From the NCBI GenBank assembly GCA_030041305.1, contig JASHOC010000304.1, positions 1-32,458 on the forward strand: a DNA stretch of 32,458 nucleotides, read 5' to 3'. The notes beneath the pieces are model-generated. The model saw only the letters and a list, made by a program, of their open reading frames with translations. It had not been told where the DNA came from and did not search any database. Shown here piece by piece: positions 23,800-32,091 of this stretch (position 1 is the stretch's first letter; the number at the start of each line of letters is the position of its first letter). This stretch comes from Acidobacteriaceae bacterium (lineage in GTDB: Bacteria; Acidobacteriota; Terriglobia; Terriglobales; Acidobacteriaceae). The position numbers were made by a program, and so were the translations under genes.

Positions 23800-26700
23800 T
23801 TAGAACTCGTACCGTAAGACCGCCTGGAACTGGCGGGCGTTGGTGAGCGTCTGGGTGTAGAGACCGAAGTCGGCGGGATTCGCCAGGGACATGGCTGCCG
23901 ATTCGATGTCGAGCGGCGCGGAATTGGTCAGGTTAAACCCTTCCACGCGGATCTGGAGATTGTTCGGATTGTCGTGGAGCGAGAACACAGTGAAGGTCTT
24001 GTTAATTCCGCCGTCCAGGTTGAACAAAGGTGTGCCCCGGATGTTGTTCCGGCCTCCGATGTCGCCTGCGTTGGTCGGCGTAAAGACCGCGAAGGCCGCC
24101 GTCGGATCGTGGAACGCGTTCCCGAGCGCACGGTTCTTGGTTGAGGGTAGCGGCCCGTTCGGCGTGGCGTAGCCATTGAAATCCCAAACCGTCGGCCACC
24201 CCACACCATCGTTCACGCTCGCCGGAAATGCGCTATCCGCGCGGACAATACTGGTAACCTCCCAGCCGCCCAGTACGCCATTCACAAAGCGGTTGGAGTT
24301 GGCCAGAAAGGCGTGCCCGCGGCCAAAGGGAAGCTGGCCGATAAAGAACGCCGAGAGCTGGTTTTGCATGTCGTAATCCGAGGGGGCATAGTTCGCCTTC
24401 GGGTTCCAGGTGGTGATAATCGAGCCAATGGCGCTGGTCGCGCCGCCATTCGCATAGCCTGCGCTCTCCGGCGTCGAACCCAGGTCCATCGATTTCGAGT
24501 AGGTGTAATTTAGATCGAACTGGTAGCCGTTTGTGAAGGCCTTGCGCAGCACCAACTGCAACCCGTTATATGCCCCGGTGCCGACCGAGCGAAAGGCATA
24601 GTTGGCGCTGTACTGCTGATTGAACATGGCGGCCGGCCCCAATTTGCTGCACGCTGGCAGGCAGAGCTGATCGAGCGTCAGCACGGCCGTCGTCCAGTCG
24701 CCGGGGTTATCATAAAACGCCGAGTACACTCCCTGCGTCGCCGAGGCGCCCGGATAGGCGCTGGCGGACCCGCAGTTCGCATTGATATCGCAGCCGGCCG
24801 CCCCGGGCCACAGATCCTGCCAGTACTGAATGGGCTGAATCTGCGACAGGTTCGTAACTCCCGCCAGCGCGGCTTGTTCCAATGGCTTCGCCGCCTGGTA
24901 ATAGCTCATGCCCGAGGCGGGATCCACCAGGTTCGTCGGCGTCGCCGTATCTTCGCCGATCAACGAGCGCCGCGATTCGCGGTTCACAAACGATGCCTGC
25001 ACCAGGAACCCGTGGGCCAACTGCCGCTCGATCGTGAAATTCGCGATCATCGAATAGGGAGCTTTGACCCCTGAATCAATCGTGCTCAATTGGGCCCCAC
25101 CACCTCCATTAAAAATCGAGGCCAGAGTCTGCGGGAAACCGGGCGCTGGGGTGGCTGGGAAAATGGGTGAGCTGTACGGGACACTGAAGGGACCGCTGAA
25201 GATCGGTACGCCGGAAATAGGTTGGTTCGCATTCGACTCCTCCAAATCCGCGAAGCCCGCCACGCCGGCGAACGTGCTCATCAGGCCCTGCCCGAAGACA
25301 TCGTAGAGAAATGAGTACCCGCCCCGGATCACGGTCTGTCCTCCCTTGCCCAGGATGGACGAGAGCATTCCGCTGTTAGCATGGGGAGCCCAGTTGAACG
25401 CGACGCGCGGGGCCCAGTCGTATTCCGTGGGCCAATTCTTGACGCCTAAGTTCTTGTTCAGATTGTAGGTCACGTTCCCTGCATCCAGCTGTGACTGGCC
25501 CGAAGCGGCAAGAGCGCCGCGTTCCAGCATCCACTCGCCAGCGGGGACGGTGGGTTGGACGTCATAGCCCTGCGTCTCGTTGACCGGCGGCGCCATGCTG
25601 AACCGCACCCCTCCATAGAGGGTGAGATTTGGCTTTACCTTCCAGGAATCCTGGGCATACAAGTCGATATGCTGCTGCGCGAAGATCCGGTCGACCATCG
25701 CTCCTTGGGGCAACGCTTGGAGGGTGGCGCTGAAATTGGTCTGGTTGTAGAGCTTGGGGAGCAGGCCGAGAAGGTCCGAGAAGGTTTTCTCGTACGTGGT
25801 GTCCTTAAAGGCGGGCGGCGCGCCCGCGCTGTTCCATAGCAGAGCGCCACCGTCGTCCGTGATCCAGTTCCCATCGCCCTCGGCGCTGCTGAATGAAAAC
25901 GAGTCGGTTTGATAATGGTTGTCGAGCAAGAACACTTCGGCCCCAAAGCCCCAGGTGTGGCGCCCTTTGATCCAGTCCAGATCCTCGCGGATGTCTTGGA
26001 CCGGAAGCTGGTTGTAAGTTCCGCAGCAGCCCACCTGGGTGCCGCTTGCGCCGCCTTCCGGATAAAGCGGCGTCAGGTTGTCGAGAATGGCCTCCGCCTG
26101 CGTCTGCGTTCCGGTGCTCGCCACGCCTTCGCGCGTAAACCCATAATGAATCGTGTTCACCATGCTCTGCGAGACGACCCAAGTGTAGCCCACGGCAAAT
26201 CCCTTGCTGTTGTTTAGATAGGTGCTGCTGTTGGGCTGCCCGGGAAACTGCGGCGCGCCGTCCTCGTAGTTGTCGTTCTGCAGGCTGCCCCGGAAGAAGA
26301 TCTGGTGCTTGCCGGCGTTGTCGATGTGCCAGTCCCAACGCGAAATAAAGCTGTCGTATGAAAACGGCGTCTTCGCGTTGAAGGCATATCCGGCGGTGTT
26401 CAGGCCGTCACCTTGGCCGGTATAGTTCGGCTCTGGATATGACTGGAGATATGTCAGCACCGCCGCAGGCACGCCGGCGGAGTCGCCAACGAGGCTCCCC
26501 TGGTACCCCACCTGAGAAGGCGTAAGTTGCGCCTGACCGTTCGGCGCCGCGCAGCCAAACTGTCCGGGAGGGCACGTAGCATAGTTAAAGTACCCGTTGC
26601 GGAAGTTGTCGGTGGGAACAATGCGGTATTGCGTAGTGGCGCTGGCGTCGCGCCGGCCCTCGTACCCCGCAAAGAAAAAGAGGCGGTCCTTCCTGATCGG

Positions 26701-27573
26701 GCCGCCCAGCGAGCCGCCGAAGACGTTATAGATCAGCGCTTGGCGCGGCTGGCCGCTCTCCTTGGTGATGAAGTTATTGGCCTCGGTCTCGGTGTTGCGG
26801 TTGTACTCGTAGGCCGAGCCGTGGAAAGCATTGGTTCCGCTCTTGGTCACCAGCGTCACCTGTGCGCCCGAACTGAAACCGAGGGATGCCGGCGGGTTGC
26901 TGGTAATTTCGCGAAACTCCTCGATCGAATCCGGCGTCGCGCGCAGCACGCTGGTAAACGAGGTTCGGTTCAGCTGGTCATTCGCATCCACGCCATCCAA
27001 AAGCACATTGGCCTGGTCGGCCTTGCCGCCATTCACCGAGCCGCTGCGCTCGTCGTTCACCTGACCTTCCTGAGGATCCTGGGTGTAAGTCACGCCCGGC
27101 TGCAAGGCCAGAAGACTGGTCGGGTTGCGCGCAGCCAGCGGTAACTGCACCACCGGCCGATTCGAAATCACATTGCCCAGGGTGGCGTCCTCGGTGTTCA
27201 TCTGCGCCGCGCTGTCCGCCTCCACCGTGACCTCTTGCGTCGTCGCTCCCACATTCTTGTAAGCCAGCGGCACCGTGGCGGGCGTATTCACCAGCAGCTG
27301 CACATTATTGACCACCACTCTCCCGAATCCGTTGGCCTCGGCCGTAATCCGGTAGTTGCCCGGTTCCACCTGGTTGAACTGATAGTGTCCCTGCTGGTTC
27401 GAATGATCCTGCCGCGTGGCTCCTGTGCCCAGGTTGAGCAGGGTCACCGTGGCGTCCACAATCACCGCGCCCGAGGGGTCGGTCACCGTGCCGTTGACTG
27501 AAGTTGCTGTTTGCGCCAGAGCCATCGCGGCGCTGCAAAGCCCAAACCCTAACCAGTAAAGTAGTCGTTTCAT
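23800..27573 (-). CDS. TonB-dependent outer-membrane receptor, Oar-like, with carboxypeptidase-regulatory domain
   Basis: 1257 residues from ATG 27573, chosen for the AAGGAGG ribosome site and the signal peptide MKRLLYWLGFGLCSAAMALA; the frame is open 49 residues further without support. After the signal, a CarboxypepD_reg/CnaB-like domain (about 25-110, VNGTVTDPSGAVIVDATVTL and GHYQFNQVEPGNYRI) is followed by a plug-like region (about 120-230, LLDGVDANDQ) and a long beta barrel ending in RYEF, with the terminal Phe expected for outer-membrane proteins. Such giant receptors are expanded in Acidobacteriota. Ligands may be peptides or glycans but cannot be read from sequence. No clear TonB box is seen. 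It lies directly upstream of the creatininase operon in the same direction, but a hairpin and 314 bp separate them. Confidence 0.93.
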   Translation of the reverse strand: MKRLLYWLGFGLCSAAMALAQTATSVNGTVTDPSGAVIVDATVTLLNLGTGATRQDHSNQQGHYQFNQVEPGNYRITAEANGFGRVVVNNVQLLVNTPATVPLAYKNVGATTQEVTVEADSAAQMNTEDATLGNVISNRPVVQLPLAARNPTSLLALQPGVTYTQDPQEGQVNDERSGSVNGGKADQANVLLDGVDANDQLNRTSFTSVLRATPDSIEEFREITSNPPASLGFSSGAQVTLVTKSGTNAFHGSAYEYNRNTETEANNFITKESGQPRQALIYNVFGGSLGGPIRKDRLFFFAGYEGRRDASATTQYRIVPTDNFRNGYFNYATCPPGQFGCAAPNGQAQLTPSQVGYQGSLVGDSAGVPAAVLTYLQSYPEPNYTGQGDGLNTAGYAFNAKTPFSYDSFISRWDWHIDNAGKHQIFFRGSLQNDNYEDGAPQFPGQPNSSTYLNNSKGFAVGYTWVVSQSMVNTIHYGFTREGVASTGTQTQAEAILDNLTPLYPEGGASGTQVGCCGTYNQLPVQDIREDLDWIKGRHTWGFGAEVFLLDNHYQTDSFSFSSAEGDGNWITDDGGALLWNSAGAPPAFKDTTYEKTFSDLLGLLPKLYNQTNFSATLQALPQGAMVDRIFAQQHIDLYAQDSWKVKPNLTLYGGVRFSMAPPVNETQGYDVQPTVPAGEWMLERGALAASGQSQLDAGNVTYNLNKNLGVKNWPTEYDWAPRVAFNWAPHANSGMLSSILGKGGQTVIRGGYSFLYDVFGQGLMSTFAGVAGFADLEESNANQPISGVPIFSGPFSVPYSSPIFPATPAPGFPQTLASIFNGGGGAQLSTIDSGVKAPYSMIANFTIERQLAHGFLVQASFVNRESRRSLIGEDTATPTNLVDPASGMSYYQAAKPLEQAALAGVTNLSQIQPIQYWQDLWPGAAGCDINANCGSASAYPGASATQGVYSAFYDNPGDWTTAVLTLDQLCLPACSKLGPAAMFNQQYSANYAFRSVGTGAYNGLQLVLRKAFTNGYQFDLNYTYSKSMDLGSTPESAGYANGGATSAIGSIITTWNPKANYAPSDYDMQNQLSAFFIGQLPFGRGHAFLANSNRFVNGVLGGWEVTSIVRADSAFPASVNDGVGWPTVWDFNGYATPNGPLPSTKNRALGNAFHDPTAAFAVFTPTNAGDIGGRNNIRGTPLFNLDGGINKTFTVFSLHDNPNNLQIRVEGFNLTNSAPLDIESAAMSLANPADFGLYTQTLTNARQFQAVLRYEF

Positions 27574-27588
27574 CTTTCCGGCCTCCTT

Positions 27589-27600
27589 GGGTGCGCACCC
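27589..27600. promoter_or_regulatory. 12-bp perfect palindrome beside the receptor ribosome site
   Basis: GGGTGCGCACCC lies immediately upstream of AAGGAGG of the receptor gene. It could be a protein-binding dyad or a small leader structure that affects ribosome access. A self-complementary GC-rich 12-mer can occur by chance, so this is tentative. Confidence 0.3.
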
Positions 27601-27778
27601 GCAGGTGCGATGCAGAATGGGGATAAGGTTTGATTTGAGCGCCCGCGCGTGCGTTTTGCTCATCTCCGAAGCATGTGCGAGTGCGATGCGGAAGAGAAAT
27701 AAAATCTGGCTGACATTCATTCGCAGATGAACATCCCAAGAGCCCTACTTCTTCTCACTGCTTAATGGATTTCAGGGG

Positions 27779-27835
27779 AATCCACGCTGGTAATGTTGGA
27801 TATTGTAAGGTAAAGAACCAGTAAATCCACGCTGG
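27779..27835 (-). repeat. Two direct copies of a 12-bp motif upstream of the receptor gene
   Basis: CCAGCGTGGATT (minus strand) occurs at 27835-27824 and again at 27790-27779, identical, 45 bp apart start to start. That is about four helical turns, so both copies face the same side of DNA. The upstream copy overlaps the possible -35 element. The arrangement fits paired regulator sites, but no regulator gene is in the window. Confidence 0.5.
27802..27829 (-). promoter_or_regulatory. Possible receptor promoter
   Basis: On the minus strand TGGATT (27829-27824) and TACAAT (27807-27802) are separated by 16 bp. The -10 matches 5 of 6 consensus positions and the -35 only 3 of 6. It would give a leader of over 200 nt before the ATG at 27573. 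Confidence 0.3.
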
Positions 27836-28058
27836 ATCGATGGAAAAAACCGACGCCGACAAAAGATCCACGGAAAATGGCGCGCTATCACCGAAATTTC
27901 CACGGTCAAATCGGCGCGGCAAGGATGCTCGCCCGAAGCTGGCTGGGGGTAAATGCTTGTATGTAAGCGGCTTCTCAGCCTATCAAGACAGGGTCCATCT
28001 TCAAATTAAGCCGCGACGTCCAATTCGGGCGGATTCGCCCCAAAACCATCTTGCTTTT

Positions 28059-28810
28059 TTATCCTTCTAATGTTATGAGAGGCCACATCGGAGGGAACTC
28101 GGATTGCGCGGCTGTTTTTTCTTCAGGCGCCGCCAGCGCGTGCGCCTCCTGCGCTGACTGCTTCGCTTTCACTCTGAGGCACAACGCGTACGCCAGCACG
28201 CCGGTGAACGCCGGAACCACAAACACCAGGATACGCAGCAGGGTGCGCAGCGCCACCACCGAAGCACCGGCCGGCAGTGCAATCACATCATCGCCGCCCG
28301 CAACCAAAAGGATGACCACGAATACCGCCAGCGCGCAACCCACCGCGGTGTTGAAGGGCTGCTCCCAGGGAAGCCGAAGCAGGTTGTGCGGGCTCGCGTC
28401 GAACGAAACCAGCTTGTCGATCCACGGGTAGATATACAGGAAGAGAAAAATCAGCGCCGGAGCAGCACCGCAGGGAAAAAGACTTCCGGCGCCAAATAGG
28501 GTCCGAGGTGCAGGTTGATGCCCGGAAACAGGCGCATCGCTCCCTCGATCCAGCCCAGATACCAATCCGGCTGCGCTCCGGGAAGAATCGCCGCGGGATC
28601 GTACCTTCCGTAAATCCACACCGGATCGATCTGCACGAACGCCCCCAGGGCCGACACCACCGCGAGAATAAGGAAGAAGAGCCCCGTCGACTTCAAACTG
28701 TAGGAGGGCCACATCCGCGAGCCGACAATGGTCTTCTCGCTGCGCTGCTTTCCGGGATAATTGGTGTGCAACTGGCGCCAGATGATTGCCAGGTGGCTCG
28801 CAACGCCGCC
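28059..28810 (-). pseudogene. Remnant of QcrB-type cytochrome b (C-terminal half, one frameshift)
   Basis: Two overlapping frames together encode the C-terminal half of a cytochrome bc-type subunit, of the form seen in actinobacterial QcrB. The first (28810 to 28451) reads HLAIIWRQLHTNYPGK, a helix, FVQIDPVWIYGRYDP, the quinol-site QPDWYLGW and EVFFPAVLL. It then stops at TGA 28453-28451. The second (from 28460 to the TAA at 28059) continues PALIFLFLYIYPWIDK and two more helices. One missing C at about 28460 would restore the reading. The N-terminal half, with the haem-ligand histidines, is absent; upstream of about 28810 homology stops. The loss of half the gene argues for a real remnant rather than a sequencing error, although the single-base shift alone could be either. 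No qcrA or qcrC is beside it. Confidence 0.78.
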
Positions 28811-28865
28811 CACCCGTATATGTGGATACACCCTAAGCCCTGGCCTGCAAGCAGCCAGATTCATC

Positions 28866-28895
28866 TGGACGGTGCGGCCGGGACGAGAGCATAAT
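28866..28895 (+). promoter_or_regulatory. Candidate sigma-70-like promoter of the TPR gene
   Basis: TGGACG (28866-28871) and CATAAT (28890-28895) are separated by 18 bp, matching the -35 at 4 of 6 and the -10 at 5 of 6 positions. It lies about 76 bp upstream of the start codon of the small TPR gene and reads toward it. Confidence 0.4.
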
Positions 28896-28897
28896 GT

Positions 28898-28953
28898 CTG
28901 GACAAGTGGGCGGGAACGGCGGTCGCCGCATTTTCGGAACAATAAGTGTCCAG
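28898..28953. promoter_or_regulatory. 7-bp inverted repeat in the TPR gene leader
   Basis: CTGGACA (28898-28904) and TGTCCAG (28947-28953) are perfect inverted arms 42 bp apart, between the possible promoter and the ribosome site. They could form a leader hairpin or bind a dimeric regulator; chance is also possible. Confidence 0.25.
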
Positions 28954-28971
28954 GCGCGGAAGGAGGGTTGA

Positions 28972-29487
28972 ATGGATTACGCGCTGAAGCAAATCTCCAC
29001 GGCCGGGATCCCCGAGGCCATCGCCAAAGCGGAGCTGTATCGCTCCCTCAATGAGCCGGAAGAAGCAGAATCCATCTGCCGCGACATCTTGGCCATCGAG
29101 CCCCAGCATCAGTTCGCGTTGCGTTTACTCGGGCTCGCTCTTACCGATCAATTCACGAGCGGGGGTTCCGGTCGTTTCCGGGAAGCAGAGGAGATCTTCC
29201 AACACCTCGCCGATCCCTACGAGCGGCTCTACTACACCGGGATTCTGTATGAACGGCGCGCTAAGGCCCAGCTCACCGCCGGAAATCCGCTTCCCGCCGT
29301 GTTGACGTTTTTTGAGTTGGCGTTGCAATGTTTCGCAGAAGCCGAAACGATTCGTCCAGCAGGAAACGACGACGCCATCCTTCGCTGGAATCGCTGCGTG
29401 CGCCTGCTTCAGAATTCGACCTATAGCCGGAATGAGCTGGAACTGGAACTCGTTTCCCTCGACGTTTTCGATGCCCCGCCGCGATAG
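28972..29487 (+). CDS. Small TPR-like protein of unknown function
   Basis: 171 residues, ATG with GGAGG 8 bp upstream, which clearly fixes the start. The chain is all-helical and repeats the TPR pattern: AELYRSLNEPEEAESICRDI at about 21-40, EPQHQFALRLLGLAL, FREAEEIFQHL, then YYTGILYERRAKAQL and LTFFELALQCFAEAETIRP. That gives about three degenerate TPR units. It has no signal peptide or membrane helix, so it is probably cytoplasmic. It is the only rightward gene in this half of the window, lying between the cytochrome b remnant and the convergent sdhB (35 bp between stops). A role connected with the sdh genes is possible but only by proximity. Confidence 0.8.
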   Translation: MDYALKQISTAGIPEAIAKAELYRSLNEPEEAESICRDILAIEPQHQFALRLLGLALTDQFTSGGSGRFREAEEIFQHLADPYERLYYTGILYERRAKAQLTAGNPLPAVLTFFELALQCFAEAETIRPAGNDDAILRWNRCVRLLQNSTYSRNELELELVSLDVFDAPPR

Positions 29488-29522
29488 TCGTCTTCCCCGG
29501 CCTCCGGCGCGGATTGTTCGAG

Positions 29523-30260
29523 TCAGAGAATGCGGAACAACCGTTTGAGCGGATCGAAATAACGGTCCACGACCCGCTCCTTCAGCGGGATAATCGCGTT
29601 CTCTGTGATCGTGATCGATTCGGGACACACCTGGCGGCAGCAGGTGGTGATGTTGCAGTAGCCAATATTATGCAGGCGCCGCAAATCGCTCACCCGGTCT
29701 TCTGCGTCAAGCGGATGCATTTCCAGGGCGGCTGCGTGGACAAGCAGGCGCGGTCCGATGAACTCGTCCTGCTTGTGGTGCTCTCGCAGAACGTGGCACA
29801 CATCCTGGCAGAGGAAACATTCAATGCACTTGCGAAACTCCTGCACGCGCTCGACGTCCGCCTGCTGCACGCGCCATGTGCCGTCGGGCGCGTCGGGCGG
29901 CCGAGGCTTGAATTGCTTGATCGTCTTCTTGGCCTTGAAATTCCAGGAAACATCTGTGACCAGGTCACGTATCACCGGAAACGTGTGCATCGGCTCGATC
30001 GTGACCGGCTCGTTCAAATCGATGTCGCTGAGCCGGGTCATGCACATCAGTTTGGGCATGCCGTTGATTTCCGCGGAGCATGATCCACACTTGCCTGCCT
30101 TGCAGTTCCATCGCACCGCCAGGTCCGGCGCCTGCTGCGCCTGGATGTGGTGCACAGCGTCCAGAACCACCATACCCTCCTCCACGGCGGCTGAGTAATC
30201 TTGAAATCCGCCCCCCGCAGAGTTTCCGCGCCAGATGCGAAACGTCGCTGGTGTGGCCAT
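29523..30260 (-). CDS. sdhB: Succinate dehydrogenase/fumarate reductase iron-sulfur subunit SdhB
   Basis: 245 residues, ATG with GGGAGG upstream, 16 bp after sdhA. It passes electrons from the flavin to quinone. Cys53, 58, 61 and 73 fit the [2Fe-2S] site. Cys145, 148, 151 and 155 (CIECFLCQDVC), together with Cys202, 207/208 and 212 (CNITTCCRQVCPES), fit the [4Fe-4S] and [3Fe-4S] sites. The Pro that often follows the fourth Cys of the first ferredoxin motif is replaced by His (VCHVL). The length is normal for this family. The gene order sdhC-sdhA-sdhB with a large multi-helix SdhC resembles the form in Actinobacteria and Acidobacteriota. The C-terminus converges on the TPR gene. Confidence 0.95.
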   Translation of the reverse strand: MATPATFRIWRGNSAGGGFQDYSAAVEEGMVVLDAVHHIQAQQAPDLAVRWNCKAGKCGSCSAEINGMPKLMCMTRLSDIDLNEPVTIEPMHTFPVIRDLVTDVSWNFKAKKTIKQFKPRPPDAPDGTWRVQQADVERVQEFRKCIECFLCQDVCHVLREHHKQDEFIGPRLLVHAAALEMHPLDAEDRVSDLRRLHNIGYCNITTCCRQVCPESITITENAIIPLKERVVDRYFDPLKRLFRIL

Positions 30261-30276
30261 CGGTTTTGCCTCCCGG

Positions 30277-32091
30277 CTATTTCATCTCTTCGATGACTGC
30301 CTTCAACTCCTCCGGCATAGGCGGAAGCAAGCGTTTCTCCACGTGCATCTCGCCGTCTGCGCCGCGTTTCACGATGATATTGTGCTTTCCCCACTCCGCG
30401 TCTTTGCCTGGAAAATCTTCGCGGAATTGCGCGCCGCGGCTTTCTTTGCGCAACAGCGCCGCGCGCGTAACAGCCTCCGATACAATCAACAGATTTCCGA
30501 GATCGATCGCGGTGTGCCAGCCATTGTTGTATTCGCAATTTCCCCCCACGCCTACCCGCTCGGCTCGGACGCGCAATTGCCCGATGACCTCGAGAGCTTG
30601 TTCCATTTCGCTCTCTGTGCGCACGATTCCAACCAGGTTTTGCATGGCCTCCTGCAGATCGTATTGAACCTGGTAGGGATTCTCGGCCGAAGAGCCCCGC
30701 TCGAAAGGAGCGAGGGCAGCCTCGGCCGCTGTCTGAAGCCCCGTCTCGTCGACTCCCACTTGACCGTTGGCCTTGGCGAATGCGGCCGCATAGCGTCCTG
30801 CGCGGCGTCCAAACACCAGCAGATCCGAGAGGGAATTTCCCCCTAACCGGTTAGCTCCATGCAATCCTGCAGCCACCTCGCCCGCGGCGAACAGTCCCGG
30901 GATTGTGGACGCCTGCGAATCGCCATCCAACCGGACTCCACCCATCATGTAGTGCGTTGTCGGACCGACCTCCATGGGCTCCTTGGTGATGTCGAGATCG
31001 GCGAGTTGTTTGAATTGGTGATACATGCTGGGGAGCTTGCGCTTAATGTGCTCCTCCGATTTCGGAAGGCGCTCCTTGATCCACGAGATGTCGAGAAAAA
31101 CGCCCCCGTGCGGCGAGCCGCGGCCGGCCTTGACCTCGCGATTGATGCACCTCGCCACGTGATCCCTCGTGAGCAGCTCGGGTGGTCGCCGCGCCGCCTT
31201 GTCGCCTTGCGTATACCGCCAGCCTTCGTCCTCGCTGTCTGCGGTTTGTTCCTTGTAGAGTTCAGGGATGTCATCGAACATGAATCGGCGTCCTTCCTTA
31301 TTGCGCAAGACGCCGCCTTCGCCGCGCACACCTTCGGTCACCAGGATGCCGCGCACGCTGATCGGCCACACCATGCCGGTGGGATGAAATTGAACGAACT
31401 CCATGTCCTGAAGCTCGGCGCCGGCGCGGTACGCCAGCGCCAGCCCGTCGCCGGTGTATTCCCAACTGTTGCTGGTGATCTTGAAGGCCCTTCCGATTCC
31501 TCCGGTCGCCAGCACCACCGCCTTCGCCTGCCACACATAGAACCGGCCCTTTTCGCGATCGTACCCGCACGCTCCGGCAATTCGGTTTCCATCGAGCAGC
31601 AGGCTGAGCACGGTGCATTCCATGTGGACTTCCATCCCCGCGTGAATGCCGTGGTCCTGGAGTGTGCGGATCATCTCCAGACCGGTGCGGTCGCCCACAT
31701 GCGCCAGCCTCGGATACTTGTGTCCGCCGAAGTTTCGCTGCAGAATCTTGCCGTCCTTGGTGCGATCGAAAAGCGCTCCCCACGCCTCCAGTTCGCGAAC
31801 GCATTCCGGCGCTTCCTTGGCGTGCAGTTCGGCCATGCGCCAGTTGTTCAGGTACTGGCCTCCGCGCATCGTATCCGCGAAATGCACCCGCCAGTTATCG
31901 CGATCGTCCACATTGGCGAGCGCCGCCGCGATGCCGCCCTCGGCCATCACCGTGTGCGCTTTACCGAGCAGAGATTTGCACACCACGCCTACGGTAACGC
32001 CGTTAGCTGCAGCTTCGATGGCGGCGCGCAGACCGGCTCCGCCCGCTCCAATCACCAAAACATCGTAGGAGAACCGTTGGAATTCCGGCAT
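30277..32091 (-). CDS. sdhA: Succinate dehydrogenase/fumarate reductase flavoprotein subunit SdhA
   Basis: 604 residues, a full-length flavoprotein that oxidises succinate to fumarate. The dinucleotide site GAGGAG is at 15-20, and His46 in GKAHTVMAEGG is the expected covalent FAD attachment. The catalytic region shows QFHPTGM, THYMMGGV and HGANRLGGNSLSDLLVFGRRAG; the C-terminal domain follows. The start codon directly abuts the sdhC stop (TAG then ATG), so the two are probably coupled, and sdhB follows after 16 bp. It is a TCA-cycle and respiratory enzyme on the cytoplasmic face of the inner membrane. Confidence 0.97.
   Translation of the reverse strand: MPEFQRFSYDVLVIGAGGAGLRAAIEAAANGVTVGVVCKSLLGKAHTVMAEGGIAAALANVDDRDNWRVHFADTMRGGQYLNNWRMAELHAKEAPECVRELEAWGALFDRTKDGKILQRNFGGHKYPRLAHVGDRTGLEMIRTLQDHGIHAGMEVHMECTVLSLLLDGNRIAGACGYDREKGRFYVWQAKAVVLATGGIGRAFKITSNSWEYTGDGLALAYRAGAELQDMEFVQFHPTGMVWPISVRGILVTEGVRGEGGVLRNKEGRRFMFDDIPELYKEQTADSEDEGWRYTQGDKAARRPPELLTRDHVARCINREVKAGRGSPHGGVFLDISWIKERLPKSEEHIKRKLPSMYHQFKQLADLDITKEPMEVGPTTHYMMGGVRLDGDSQASTIPGLFAAGEVAAGLHGANRLGGNSLSDLLVFGRRAGRYAAAFAKANGQVGVDETGLQTAAEAALAPFERGSSAENPYQVQYDLQEAMQNLVGIVRTESEMEQALEVIGQLRVRAERVGVGGNCEYNNGWHTAIDLGNLLIVSEAVTRAALLRKESRGAQFREDFPGKDAEWGKHNIIVKRGADGEMHVEKRLLPPMPEELKAVIEEMK

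Larger units (their letters stand above)
27574..28058. other. Gene-free upstream region of the receptor gene
   Basis: About 485 bp with no supported gene. An open frame at 27840-28070 (+) lacks a good ribosome site, has very basic composition and runs into the pseudogene, so it is not called. The region holds a 12-bp palindrome next to the ribosome site, two copies of a 12-bp direct repeat and a possible minus-strand promoter, each listed separately. It is visibly less GC-rich than the coding DNA. Confidence 0.6.

Noticed and set aside
27574..27720. 49-residue extension of the TonB-dependent receptor
   Set aside because: AAGGAGG and a clean signal peptide mark the ATG at 27573; the extension would bury the signal.
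27840..28070. 76-residue open frame on the + strand in the receptor upstream region
   Set aside because: No good ribosome site, very basic composition, no family resemblance, and it runs into the cytochrome b remnant.
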